Both the position numbers and the translations under genes were made by a program. A DNA stretch of 42,269 nucleotides. Source: Alkalihalophilus marmarensis DSM 21297. Its GTDB lineage: Bacteria; Bacillota; Bacilli; Bacillales; Bacillaceae_D. Each line of letters starts with the position of its first letter. Position 1 is the stretch's first letter. A model generated the notes under the pieces. That model was not told where the DNA came from. It was given only the letters and a program-made list of their open reading frames with translations, and did no database searches. The stretch is from the NCBI RefSeq assembly GCF_000474275.2, contig NZ_ATAE01000089.1, positions 1 through 42,269 of the forward strand, in the 5' to 3' direction. Below are positions 33,492-42,189 of the stretch, piece by piece.

Positions 33492-33621
33492 TCCGTTGAT
33501 TGGAGCGGAAGGCGCCGACTCCTGCGGGAAGTGCGTGACCAGGGAAGACCCCACAGGAGCGTAGCGACGAGGAGGCTTCCGGACCGCCCGCGGAAAGCGT
33601 GTGCCTGCAGAGGAAATCAAC
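33492..33621 (+). repeat. Hairpin repeat, form B, copy at 33.5 kb
   Basis: Starts with TCCGTTGATTGGAGCGG and ends with GGAAATCAAC. The core is slightly changed (AAGACCCCACAGG, CGAGGAGGCTTCC). Same length as the copy at 12.7 kb. Confidence 0.85.
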
Positions 33622-33640
33622 AACTATGGCAAGGGGGGCG

Positions 33641-33701
33641 GGAGCGATGAGGAACCTCCCGGACCGCCCGCGGAAAGCGAGTACCTGCAGCGGAGATCAA
33701 C
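33641..33701 (+). repeat. Second right half of form B
   Basis: Repeats GAGCGATGAGGAACCTCCC, GACCGCCCGCGGAAAGCG, CCTGCAG and GAGATCAAC directly after the complete B copy, as at 12888-12942. Confidence 0.75.
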
Positions 33702-33937
33702 AACTAATGTAAGGGGAGACATTGTTTTCATTTTCCTCACTGAAGAATTTGTACTGTTCATCAATTAGCATTAACCCAATGTACATAGTGCTAATCTAGT
33801 GTTTCGTTTTGTACAAGCCTAATATCATTCTAAGCTGTATATTTCCTCTGCTCTTTGTTTAAACTAACCTTTGTATCATGGTTAATGGTACATATTTCCG
33901 GGTATACGTTTAAAAAATGAATTGGAGGAATTTATAA

Positions 33938-34447
33938 ATGAAGATGTTAAAAATGTTTTTAATGAGCATTGGTTTAATCACGATTCTAGCTGCTTGTGGA
34001 GGGAACGATAATGTAGATGAGCCTCCAGCAGATGCGCCTGTAGAAGAAGATGATACAATGTTTGATGATAACGATGACGCTGCTGCACCTGATGAAACGG
34101 GTGATACAAATGGAGAAGAGGGCAGTTATGCATTCACTTCTTTCGATTTAGATGTGGAGTATCAAGATAACCAAGAGGTCGATGTTGATTATGAAAGCGA
34201 ACAAGACGGAATGGAAGCAAAGTATCGCAACGACTTTGAAGGAATTGACCTTGAAGGCGATGAAGCGATGCAGGAGCTTGAGGCCTACTTCACTCAGCTA
34301 GATTTTGATTCAGCTGCAGCAGATGAAGAGGTCATTGACCAAGTGATGTCTGTCTTTAATTTAGATCCATCTTACACTGAATTTGAGCTAGAAGTTGATT
34401 TTGCAGATGGAACAGTAAAAGAATACAAAGCGCAAGGCAATCAATAA
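33938..34447 (+). CDS. YusW-like lipoprotein
   Basis: A 169-residue secreted lipoprotein. The signal peptide ends in the lipobox LAAC (Cys at about residue 20). A low-complexity, strongly acidic linker (residues ~25-60) leads to a YusW-like domain of ~100 residues (SFDLDVEYQDNQEVDVDYESEQDGMEAKYRN ... FELEVDFADGTVKEYKAQ). The YusW domain has no known function. It is very acidic, as are the PepSY proteins at the right end of the window. TGGAGGAA precedes the ATG. A terminator follows. Confidence 0.82.
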   Translation: MKMLKMFLMSIGLITILAACGGNDNVDEPPADAPVEEDDTMFDDNDDAAAPDETGDTNGEEGSYAFTSFDLDVEYQDNQEVDVDYESEQDGMEAKYRNDFEGIDLEGDEAMQELEAYFTQLDFDSAAADEEVIDQVMSVFNLDPSYTEFELEVDFADGTVKEYKAQGNQ

Positions 34448-34456
34448 ATACAAACA

Positions 34457-34485
34457 GACACATCACTACGGTGGTGTGTTTTTTA
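34457..34485 (+). terminator. Terminator after the YusW-like gene
   Basis: ACACATCAC and GTGGTGTGT form the stem around TACG; six T follow. Confidence 0.9.
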
Positions 34486-34520
34486 TAAGTTATAACTGAC
34501 AGAAAATTTAAAATAGACTG

Positions 34521-34550
34521 TTGACTAGGTGCTTGTCTTCGAAGTATGAT
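34521..34550 (+). promoter_or_regulatory. SigA promoter of the ABC exporter operon
   Basis: TTGACT, 18 bases and TATGAT, ahead of the first exporter gene by about 75 bases. Confidence 0.7.
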
Positions 34551-34567
34551 TAAATTCGCTCCGAAAA

Positions 34568-34586
34568 TCATTCGAGTTACGAATGA
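34568..34586. promoter_or_regulatory. Palindromic operator candidate
   Basis: TCATTCG and CGAATGA, a perfect 7-bp inverted repeat with a 5-base centre, begin about 18 bases after the -10 box. This is where a MarR- or TetR-type repressor would bind; no such gene is adjacent. Confidence 0.5.
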
Positions 34587-34624
34587 ATAAGGGGAAATTT
34601 GGATAATAAAAGGCGGGTGTACAT

Positions 34625-36382
34625 ATGGATACGTTTAAGCGCTTAAAGAGCTTTTATTGGCCTTATAAAAATTACTTTATTTGGTCGCTTGTTGCCTTAA
34701 TAGGTGTAACAGGAATGACTGTTATGTATCCAATTATTTTGCAATATACAATTGATCATGCTGTACTTGGCGGCCAGTATGAGGTCATCCCTTATCTCGT
34801 TTTAGGCTTAATCGCTGTCATGGCTGTTAAAGGGTTTGCTGTCTATATCCATCAATATTTAGGGGATTTGTTTGGTATTACAGCGGTTCATCGTTTACGG
34901 AATTCGTTATATGAGAAACTTCAATTCTTACCATTCCGCTATTATGACAATGCTAAAACAGGAGATTTAATGTCACGTCTAACAGGAGATGTGGAGACGT
35001 TTCGTTTCTTCTTATCATTCGGTTGTGCGCAGCTTGTAAACTTTGTTCTCCTTGTCGGCTTTAGTATGGGGGTTATGTTTTACTACTCTGTTCCACTGAC
35101 ACTTGTGACGATGGTGATGCTGCCCTTCCTAGCTGTAGTCGTTTGGAAGTTTGATAAGCGGGTTCATCCTGGATTTCGGGGAATTCGTAAATCTCTTGCA
35201 AGGCTTAACACAAAAGTGCAAGAGAATGTAAGCGGGGTTCATACGGTTAAAGCTCTTTCACAGGAAGATGAAGAAATTTCTAGGTTTGATCAGATCAATG
35301 ATGATTATAAACAAAAGCACTTAGATATTTCTAAAATATGGGGAAATTACTTTCCGTTGATGGAGTTCATTGGAAATCTATCGGCTGTTTTTTTGCTTGC
35401 TTTTGGAGGATATCTGGTCATTCAAGGAAGCCTGCAGCCAGGTGAGTTAGTCGCTTTTTTTAGTTTAGTTTGGTATATTATCGGGCCGATTATGAATTTA
35501 GGTTTTATTATAAATATGTTTTCACAATCTAAGGCTTCCGGTGAGCGCTTGTTAGAGATTCTTGATGAAGAGGAGAGGCTGGATGCTGCAGATAGAAAAG
35601 AAGAGAGCAGCAAACCACGATTAGTAGGGGAAGTCTTTTTTAAGAATGTCAGCTTGCATTATGGAGGGAGTGAACGTCCGGCTTTAAGCAGCCTGACTTT
35701 TCAGGCCGGAGAGGGGAAAACGATTGGTTTAGTCGGGGCAACGGGTTCAGGGAAGTCTAGTATCGCTCAATTGATAACAAGGTTTTATGAAAAGAGCTCA
35801 GGTGAAATTATGATCGACGGTAAACCGATAGAGAATTATTCGTTAAGCCACTTGAGACATCATATTGGAACTGTGATGCAGGAAACGTTTCTTTTCTCCT
35901 CGACCATTCGTGATAACTTAGCATACGGTCGTCCTGATGCTTCAATGGAAGAAATTATTGCTGCAAGTATTCGGGCTGATGCTCACGAATTTATAACTGA
36001 ACTACCTGATGGATATGATACCGTGCTCGGTGAACGTGGTCTTGGATTATCCGGAGGTCAAAAGCAGCGTATTGCGATTGCTCGTGCGATTATTATGAAT
36101 CCAAGCATCCTTATTTTAGACGACGCAACAAGTGCGGTTGATATGCAGACTGAAGTGAAAATTCAGCAAGCATTTCGCGAGTTAATGAAGGGGCGTACCA
36201 CGTTTATCATCGCTCACCGAATCTCTTCTGTAAAACATGCAGATGAGATATTGGTGCTAGATCGAGGTGAAATCGTAGAGCGCGGCACTCATAAACAATT
36301 ACTTCAGCACAAAGAGGGATTATACCGAAGAATTTACGATATCCAAAATCAAGATCAAGAATATGTGTTGCAACAAGCATAA
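34625..36382 (+). CDS. ABC exporter half-transporter, YfiB-like
   Basis: A 585-residue half-transporter: six membrane helices (residues ~15-300) followed by an ATPase domain. Walker A is GATGSGKSS (~371-379), the signature is LSGGQ (in GLGLSGGQKQR) and Walker B ends in ILDDATSAVD, with Asp in place of the catalytic Glu. This is the partner with the degenerate catalytic residue in a heterodimeric exporter; the second half follows after 15 bases. The pair resembles B. subtilis YfiB/YfiC in sizes and order. The substrate is unknown; drugs or lipids are typical. Confidence 0.92.
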   Translation: MDTFKRLKSFYWPYKNYFIWSLVALIGVTGMTVMYPIILQYTIDHAVLGGQYEVIPYLVLGLIAVMAVKGFAVYIHQYLGDLFGITAVHRLRNSLYEKLQFLPFRYYDNAKTGDLMSRLTGDVETFRFFLSFGCAQLVNFVLLVGFSMGVMFYYSVPLTLVTMVMLPFLAVVVWKFDKRVHPGFRGIRKSLARLNTKVQENVSGVHTVKALSQEDEEISRFDQINDDYKQKHLDISKIWGNYFPLMEFIGNLSAVFLLAFGGYLVIQGSLQPGELVAFFSLVWYIIGPIMNLGFIINMFSQSKASGERLLEILDEEERLDAADRKEESSKPRLVGEVFFKNVSLHYGGSERPALSSLTFQAGEGKTIGLVGATGSGKSSIAQLITRFYEKSSGEIMIDGKPIENYSLSHLRHHIGTVMQETFLFSSTIRDNLAYGRPDASMEEIIAASIRADAHEFITELPDGYDTVLGERGLGLSGGQKQRIAIARAIIMNPSILILDDATSAVDMQTEVKIQQAFRELMKGRTTFIIAHRISSVKHADEILVLDRGEIVERGTHKQLLQHKEGLYRRIYDIQNQDQEYVLQQA

Positions 36383-36397
36383 GGAGGTGTAGCAATT

Positions 36398-38206
36398 ATG
36401 CAGCATACAGAGAAGAAAGCCCGATTTCATTATTCAACAGAACAAGTGATTGAAAAACCATTCAACTGGTCACAAATGGTCAGACTTTTAGGATATATGA
36501 AGCCTTATGCTTGGACCCTTTTACCAAAAACAATATTTGTCATGCTATTAGCAACGGCAGTGAGGTTAGCCGTTCCTATCTTTATTGGGGTATATGCCTT
36601 AGACCGAGCCATTGCAACGAACGATCTCACTCTCGTTTATACGTACGCCGGAATCGTTCTCGCTCTGTACATCACTGCTTATGCAGCGAATGTCTTTCGA
36701 ATTAGATGGATGAATGAACTAGGGCAGCATATTATTTATGATATTAGACAGGCATTATTTAAACATATTCAACGTTTGTCTCACCGTTTTTTTGACCAGC
36801 GTTCAGGAGGATCTATTCTAGTTCGAGTGGTCAATGACGTGAACTCGATGCAGGATCTATTTACGAATGGTGTTGTTAACTTATTGATGGACATTATTAT
36901 GCTCGTTGGAATTGTGATTATCTTATTTACACTTAGTCCTGAGCTTGCGGTTTTGATTCTCATTGTCTTGCCGATTATGTTCATCATTTCAACTAAATTG
37001 CGTAGAAAAATCCGCAGGTCTTGGCAGGTTGTGAGGGTGAGTCAATCAAAATTAAATTCTCACTTAAATGAAAGCATTCAAGGGATCCGCGTCACTCAAG
37101 CCTATTCTCAAGAAAAAGAGAATATGGAATTCTTCAACCAAGTGAATACGGATAATTATGAAAGCTGGAAGACAGCTACGCGTATGAATGCACTATTCCG
37201 TCCTTTTGTGGAAATGGCAAGCTTGGTAGGTGCTGTTATTCTTATTTGGTATGGTGCCCATCTTTATCAAACGGGTGCCGTTACTATTGGTGTATTTGTT
37301 TCCTTTGCTTTTTACTTGGGCATGTTCTGGGAGCCGATCTCAAGACTCGGCCAAGTGTATAACCAGCTGTTAGTAGGGATGGCCTCATCGGAGAGGATCT
37401 TTGAATTCCTAGATGAAAAGCCGTCTGTACCTGAGGCCAAATATCCAAAGACCCTTAGGAATGTAAAGGGTGAAATCGTTTTTGATCAAGTGGAATTTGC
37501 TTATGATGAGAAACGACGTGCTTTAAACGAAATTAACTTAACATTTAAAGCCGGCAAAACCATTGCGTTGGTTGGTCACACAGGGTCAGGTAAATCAACC
37601 ATTGTCAATTTAATGAGCAGATTTTATGATCCAACAAAAGGCTCGATCACATTAGATGGCGTTGATTTACGAGATTTGAAGCTTGATGAATTAAGAACGA
37701 ATGTTAGTTATGTCTTGCAAGATACGTTCATATTTGCTGGAACCATTATGGATAATATACGTTTCGGAAAGCCGCAAGCAACTGACGAGGAAGTCGTGGC
37801 AGCAGCTAAAGCGATTGGTGCGCATTCCTTTATCGAGCGGTTGGATAAGGGCTATTTCACAGAGGTTGAAGAAAAAGGGAATGTCTTATCTGTTGGAGAG
37901 AGGCAATTGCTCTCATTTGCCAGAGCATTGCTTGCTGATCCGAAAATATTAATTTTAGATGAAGCTACAGCAAGTATTGATACAGAGACAGAGCTTAAAA
38001 TACAAGCCGGTCTAAAAAAGCTGCTTCATAACCGTACTGCTGTAATGATTGCCCATCGACTATCAACGATAAGAGATGCTGACCATATTATTGTTCTTGA
38101 TCATGGGAATGTGATAGAAGAAGGGACGCATAATTCACTGATGAGTCAAAGAGGAACGTACTTTGGCCTCGTTCAATCACAATATACGGCCATCACTGCT
38201 GAATAA
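36398..38206 (+). CDS. ABC exporter half-transporter, YfiC-like
   Basis: A 602-residue half-transporter with six membrane helices (residues ~35-330) and an ATPase domain with Walker A GHTGSGKST (~392-400) and Walker B ILILDEATASID with the catalytic Glu. Its signature is changed to LSVGE (NVLSVGERQLL). So the dimer would have one good site (this Walker A/B with the partner's LSGGQ) and one degenerate site (partner's Asp with this LSVGE), as known for heterodimeric exporters. AAGGAGGTG precedes the ATG. A strong terminator follows. Confidence 0.92.
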   Translation: MQHTEKKARFHYSTEQVIEKPFNWSQMVRLLGYMKPYAWTLLPKTIFVMLLATAVRLAVPIFIGVYALDRAIATNDLTLVYTYAGIVLALYITAYAANVFRIRWMNELGQHIIYDIRQALFKHIQRLSHRFFDQRSGGSILVRVVNDVNSMQDLFTNGVVNLLMDIIMLVGIVIILFTLSPELAVLILIVLPIMFIISTKLRRKIRRSWQVVRVSQSKLNSHLNESIQGIRVTQAYSQEKENMEFFNQVNTDNYESWKTATRMNALFRPFVEMASLVGAVILIWYGAHLYQTGAVTIGVFVSFAFYLGMFWEPISRLGQVYNQLLVGMASSERIFEFLDEKPSVPEAKYPKTLRNVKGEIVFDQVEFAYDEKRRALNEINLTFKAGKTIALVGHTGSGKSTIVNLMSRFYDPTKGSITLDGVDLRDLKLDELRTNVSYVLQDTFIFAGTIMDNIRFGKPQATDEEVVAAAKAIGAHSFIERLDKGYFTEVEEKGNVLSVGERQLLSFARALLADPKILILDEATASIDTETELKIQAGLKKLLHNRTAVMIAHRLSTIRDADHIIVLDHGNVIEEGTHNSLMSQRGTYFGLVQSQYTAITAE

Positions 38207-38213
38207 TTTAACT

Positions 38214-38262
38214 AGGCCTATGGATGAATTCATTTTGATGAAATCATTCGCAGGTCTTTTTT
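38214..38262 (+). terminator. Terminator after the ABC exporter operon
   Basis: AGGCCT/AGGTCT with a second stem GGATGAATTCAT/ATGAAATCATTC (two mismatches) inside and six T after it. Confidence 0.8.
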
Positions 38263-38338
38263 ATGCGAGCAGGAACATTTTTAAATTTACTGCTTTTCAT
38301 GTACACTTTAGAAAAAAACATGAGGGAGTGCGTTGTAA

Positions 38339-39040
38339 GTGAACAATGCCCGAATTCTAATTGTTGAAGATGAAGCGAATATTGCTCGAGTCATAGAATT
38401 AGAGCTTGAACATGAAGGCTACGAAACAGAGATTGCAGCAGATGGACTAAGCGCACTAGAGCAGATCGAGCAAGGTGGATGGTCTTTGATCCTGCTAGAT
38501 GTGATGCTGCCGAGATTAAGCGGAATGGAAGTGTTAAGAAGAATACGGAAGGAAGGGAATACGACTCCCGTTATTATGTTAACGGCTCGCGATACCATAG
38601 TAGATAAAGTGATGGGCCTTGATCAAGGTGCAAATGATTATGTGACGAAGCCTTTTGAGATTGAAGAGTTGTTAGCACGCATAAGAGCCTGCCTCAGAAC
38701 TCAACTCAGTACAAGCGGTACACAGCTTGATGAAGGTGAATTAACGTTAGCTGATTTGTATGTAAATGAACGAACACGAGAAATTAAACGCGGAGAAACA
38801 ACGATTGAGCTTACTCCGCGGGAATTTGATTTACTTGTCTATTTGCTGCGGCATACCGAACAGGTAATGACAAGAGAGCAAATTTTAGAACATGTATGGG
38901 GATTTGATTATTTTGGTGATACGAATGTTGTCGATGTCTATATCCGCTATATTAGACAGAAGCTCGATAAGCCATTTGATGCTCCTCTCATTCATACGAT
39001 CAGAGGGGTCGGCTATGTAATGAAGGAATCCGTTACATGA
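38339..39040 (+). CDS. OmpR-family response regulator, YkoG-like
   Basis: A 233-residue response regulator. The receiver domain has the phosphoacceptor Asp54 (LILLDVML), acidic pair Glu10-Asp11 and the conserved TKP lysine near 103; the C-terminal winged helix (residues ~140-230) ends in DVYIRYIRQKLD and IRGVGYVM, typical of OmpR/PhoB. The start is GTG after GAGGGAG. The last four bases overlap the histidine kinase gene. The order regulator, kinase, PepSY protein recalls B. subtilis ykoG, ykoH and ykoI, so I take it as YkoG-like. Confidence 0.9.
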   Translation: MNNARILIVEDEANIARVIELELEHEGYETEIAADGLSALEQIEQGGWSLILLDVMLPRLSGMEVLRRIRKEGNTTPVIMLTARDTIVDKVMGLDQGANDYVTKPFEIEELLARIRACLRTQLSTSGTQLDEGELTLADLYVNERTREIKRGETTIELTPREFDLLVYLLRHTEQVMTREQILEHVWGFDYFGDTNVVDVYIRYIRQKLDKPFDAPLIHTIRGVGYVMKESVT

Positions 39041-40419
39041 GTATATCAAAGCGAATCACTCTTTTTTCAACGGGCTTTTTGTTCCTATTGCTTGTATTAG
39101 TAAATGGAAGTATCTATTTTTTGTTCCAGCAATTTTCCACTAATGCTGAACTAGAAAGAATGCAGGCGCAATTGCAAACGATTGCTGAATCGGCCCAGGG
39201 GAGCCAATCGGATCTATGGCTTACATCCTATGGTACGGGAGATGGTATGCTTCGTGTGATCCGTGAAGACGGCTCATCTACCTTAACTGTCACAAAAGAG
39301 CCTGATCTACGATTAATCCCTGCTGAGTACAGTAATCGAGAGAGCGGAGAAGTGATCAGTTATCAAGAACAGAGCTACTCCCTTAACCGGTTTCCGATCA
39401 TTTGGGTTGATGGTTCGATTGTTTCTTTAGAATTGATTCATCCGCTTACTACACTTGAATCAACGCTTTCTACCCTTAGAATCGTTTTGATGATTGCATC
39501 AGTCTTAATTATAATCCCTGCTTATTTCGCAGGAAGGGCACTGGGCCGCATCATTTTAATGCCAGTTCAAACGTTAATAAACACTATGCAAGGTATTAGA
39601 GGGAGCGGGTCTTTTCAGAAGATAGATATTAAGCCTGACGCTAAAGATGAATTGGCTCAAATGAGTCATACCTTTAATGAGATGATGGAGCTGTTAGAAG
39701 AAAATTATGATAAACAGCAGCGTTTTGTCTCAGATGCCTCCCATGAGCTTCGAACTCCTCTAACAGTGATCGAAAGTTATGCAAGCCTCCTAAAAAGATG
39801 GGGTATGAAGAAGCCTGACCTGTTAGAAGAAGCTGTAGATGCCATCTATGATGAGTCCCAGCGGATGAAAGGCTTAACAAAACAGATGCTGGCCCTTGCT
39901 ACAGGAGAACCAGATAAAACCGTCATTCTTCAGCAAATAGACCTTGTAAAGTCGGCCGAAGATACAGCGAAACGGCTTAGGCAAGCATATCGTAGAGAGA
40001 TCGTTGTCACAGCTAATGAGAAGCCCATCTATATACTCGGTGATCCAGAGCGAATCAAACAGCTTCTATTTATATTTGTTGAGAATGGATTGAAATACAG
40101 CGATGATGACATTAGGATCACGCTTGATCAAAAGATAAATAATGTTGTACTCTCTATTCAAGATAAAGGAATTGGTATCCCGAAAGATGATATCCCAAAT
40201 GTATTCGAACGTTTCTTTAGAGTGGATAAGGCTAGAAGCAGGCAGACGGGCGGAAGTGGTTTAGGTTTGTCCATTGCTAAAGCAATTATTGACGCGCACG
40301 GAGCAAAAGTAGATGTTCAAAGTGAAGAAGGAAAAGGGACGACATTTAGAATCTCTTTTCCACAAGTAAATAAAAAACAAAATGAAAAACAAAGTGGAGG
40401 TGAAAAGGTGGATGAGTAA
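39037..40419 (+). CDS. Sensor histidine kinase, YkoH-like
   Basis: A 460-residue membrane kinase. Two membrane segments (~8-30 and ~147-170) enclose a ~115-residue extracytoplasmic sensor domain; then a HAMP linker, the phosphorylated His236 in SDASHELRTPLTVIESY, and the ATPase domain with N box (FVENGLKYS), DKGIGIP, F box (FERFFRVDKARSRQTGG) and SGLGLSIAKAI. It should phosphorylate the regulator encoded just upstream (4-base overlap). The C-terminal codons overlap the PepSY gene by eight bases. The sensor domain has no family I can name. Signal unknown. Confidence 0.92.
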   Translation: MSISKRITLFSTGFLFLLLVLVNGSIYFLFQQFSTNAELERMQAQLQTIAESAQGSQSDLWLTSYGTGDGMLRVIREDGSSTLTVTKEPDLRLIPAEYSNRESGEVISYQEQSYSLNRFPIIWVDGSIVSLELIHPLTTLESTLSTLRIVLMIASVLIIIPAYFAGRALGRIILMPVQTLINTMQGIRGSGSFQKIDIKPDAKDELAQMSHTFNEMMELLEENYDKQQRFVSDASHELRTPLTVIESYASLLKRWGMKKPDLLEEAVDAIYDESQRMKGLTKQMLALATGEPDKTVILQQIDLVKSAEDTAKRLRQAYRREIVVTANEKPIYILGDPERIKQLLFIFVENGLKYSDDDIRITLDQKINNVVLSIQDKGIGIPKDDIPNVFERFFRVDKARSRQTGGSGLGLSIAKAIIDAHGAKVDVQSEEGKGTTFRISFPQVNKKQNEKQSGGEKVDE

Positions 40420-41179
40420 GAAATATAAGTGGATCGCAGCGGGCGTTGTCGGTATTTTGGTGATTGGATTAGGTATGTTTATGATGCAGCCGGCAGAAGC
40501 TTCAATGGATGAAGAAGAAGTCCGGGAGCTGATAGGATCCCAGTTTGGAGGCACGATTAGTTCAGTAAACAAAACGTTAGCTGATGGAACAAGTGTCTTT
40601 GAAATTGAATTGTTATCAGATGGCGGTATTTATTTGATTATAGTTGATGCGGCTTCGGGAGATATTTTATCGTTAGAACAAACCGTCGCAAGAGAAGAGG
40701 TAGGAAGCCCAGGTTCAACTGATGAGGCCGAGAAACTAACTCTAGAAGAAGTGAAAAGTCTGGTAAAAGAAGAGTATGGGGATGAGGTGGTTATCTCAAG
40801 TGTGGACCTTGTTGATGGAGCACAATCAGAAGACTCTTCCTATGAAGTGATTATGCAGGAGGGTGCAGGGGAGTCACGATTGATTATTAATGCTGTAACG
40901 GGCGAGACAATCAGTTATTCTCTAGTAGATGAAGGAGAGCATCCAGGTGCTTCTAGCAATCAAAATAATGAGACAAAAGCTGAACCTATTGGAGAAGCGG
41001 AAGCCGCACGAATTGCCCTTTCAAAAGTAACGGGAGAAATAGATGATGTCGACCTTGAGGAAAAAGATGGCCGCCTTTATTATGAAGTCGAAGTCGAAAA
41101 TGACTCAGAAGGCTATGATGCCTATGTTTGGATTGATGCATTAACAGGAGAAGTAGTAAATATCATATGGGAAGATTAA
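40412..41179 (+). CDS. Membrane-anchored protein with three PepSY domains
   Basis: A 255-residue protein with an N-terminal membrane anchor or signal peptide (WIAAGVVGILVIGLGMFMM) and three PepSY-type domains of ~60 residues. Each runs from a short helix through a strand pair to a D-A-x-(T/S)-G-(E/D) turn: DAASGDILSLE, NAVTGETISY and DALTGEVVNI. PepSY domains are extracytoplasmic and in several cases inhibit peptidases or sense ligands. The whole domain region is acidic. ATG at 40412, after GGAGG at 40396-40400, is chosen; an ATG at 40382 is also in frame. It overlaps the kinase by eight bases, so it belongs to the same operon. Confidence 0.88.
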   Translation: MSKKYKWIAAGVVGILVIGLGMFMMQPAEASMDEEEVRELIGSQFGGTISSVNKTLADGTSVFEIELLSDGGIYLIIVDAASGDILSLEQTVAREEVGSPGSTDEAEKLTLEEVKSLVKEEYGDEVVISSVDLVDGAQSEDSSYEVIMQEGAGESRLIINAVTGETISYSLVDEGEHPGASSNQNNETKAEPIGEAEAARIALSKVTGEIDDVDLEEKDGRLYYEVEVENDSEGYDAYVWIDALTGEVVNIIWED

Positions 41180-41209
41180 AAGGTCCGGCTAAATGCCGGG
41201 CTTTTTGTT
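41180..41209 (+). terminator. Terminator after the first PepSY gene
   Basis: GGTCCGGC and GCCGGGC pair (one G-U) around TAAAT; a T-run follows. Confidence 0.8.
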
Positions 41210-41237
41210 TTCTCATCGATTCTCATCAATTTCTCAT
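41210..41237 (+). promoter_or_regulatory. Three TTCTCAT direct repeats, likely response-regulator site
   Basis: TTCTCAT occurs at 41210, 41220 and 41231, that is 10 and 11 bases apart, one helical turn each. OmpR-family regulators bind such direct repeats. They lie upstream of a promoter with a good -10 (TATGAT, 41270-41275) and no recognisable -35, the layout of an activated promoter. The regulator would be the one encoded at 38339-39040; this is inference. Confidence 0.6.
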
Positions 41238-41316
41238 TTTCCTTTAAGGGTGTTTTCATTTCGTGTGTATATGATTAAGACATCAACATAACACAAACAA
41301 AAAGGAGAGATTCATA

Positions 41317-42156
41317 ATGAAAAAGTGGGTAGCCATTTTCTCAAGTGCTTTATTAGCTGGAGGTGCTGCAGTAGGAGCTTCTGCTTCTGAAGCTGGTAAG
41401 TTCGTTTCATATGAAAATACGGTAGCAACAAACACTGAAACCGTAACAGAAAAGGATGGCAATCAAGCCAAAGGTCAGATTACAAAAGAAGAAGCAGTTA
41501 AAGCAGCGCAAGCTATTTTAGATGGCTCTGTAAAAGAAGTAGAGCTTGACCGTGAAGATGGGAAGCTTATCTATGAGGTTGAATTATATTTCAACGGAAA
41601 CGATTATGACTTTGATATTGATGCGATCACAGGTGATGTTTTATCGATTGATGATGATCTTCTAAAAACACCAGTGAAAAATCAAATGAAGGTAAATGTA
41701 GGTGAAGCCAAAAGAGAGGCTCTTTCTCTATTTGATAAAGCTGGAATAAAAGATGTAGAGCTAGAAATGAAAAATGGTCGCTTTGTATACGAAATTGAAG
41801 TGAAGGTTGCAGGAGAAGATGGAGACGTCTACATTGATGCAACAACAGGTGAGGTGCTGTACATTGAAGATGATATTCGTAATAAAGCAATCAGTCAGGG
41901 GGCTAATGAGGACGATAAAGAAGGAAGCAGCCTAGAGTCCACGAAAAAGTCTGATCACGACTCTATAAAGATCACAAAAGAACAAGCAGTTGAAACCGCA
42001 CTAAATCACGTAGGAGGGGGCACGATTGATGAGGTTGAATTAGATCGTGAGGATGGAATCTTAGTCTATGAAATTGAGATTGAACAAGATGGCCAAGAAG
42101 TAGACGTAGATGTTGATGCAGCAACAGGTGAAGTAGTATCTGTCGACTGGGATTAA
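41317..42156 (+). CDS. Secreted protein with three PepSY domains
   Basis: A 279-residue protein with a signal peptide ending near GASASEAG (cleavage about residue 24) and three PepSY domains (about residues 50-110, 120-180 and 210-275), each ending in D-A-x-T-G-(D/E)-V. Domains 1 and 3 are nearly identical over VELDREDGxLxYE, suggesting recent internal duplication. It is highly acidic, which may suit a halophilic or alkaline outside. AAAAAGGAGAG precedes the ATG. It has its own promoter region with the TTCTCAT repeats, so it looks like the target, and perhaps the feedback partner, of the two-component system. Confidence 0.88.
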   Translation: MKKWVAIFSSALLAGGAAVGASASEAGKFVSYENTVATNTETVTEKDGNQAKGQITKEEAVKAAQAILDGSVKEVELDREDGKLIYEVELYFNGNDYDFDIDAITGDVLSIDDDLLKTPVKNQMKVNVGEAKREALSLFDKAGIKDVELEMKNGRFVYEIEVKVAGEDGDVYIDATTGEVLYIEDDIRNKAISQGANEDDKEGSSLESTKKSDHDSIKITKEQAVETALNHVGGGTIDEVELDREDGILVYEIEIEQDGQEVDVDVDAATGEVVSVDWD

Positions 42157-42189
42157 TTATAAGAAGAGTTTTAGAGAGCTGCCTCATAT

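Larger units (their letters stand above)
33016..33937. other. Gene-free repeat locus between spoVR and the lipoprotein
   Basis: Apart from the spoVR terminator and the last ~100 bases ahead of the lipoprotein, the stretch is made of one A-form (33233-33355) and one B-form hairpin (33492-33621), a second B right half (33641-33701) and an AT-rich spacer. No gene is supported; an open frame on the minus strand at 32975-33211 lacks a ribosome site and overlaps the spoVR end. Confidence 0.7.

Noticed and set aside
34634-34647. cre-like palindrome TTTAAGCGCTTAAA
   Set aside because: It lies in codons 4-8 of the ABC exporter gene and is explained by the peptide FKRLK; two of the key cre positions mismatch.
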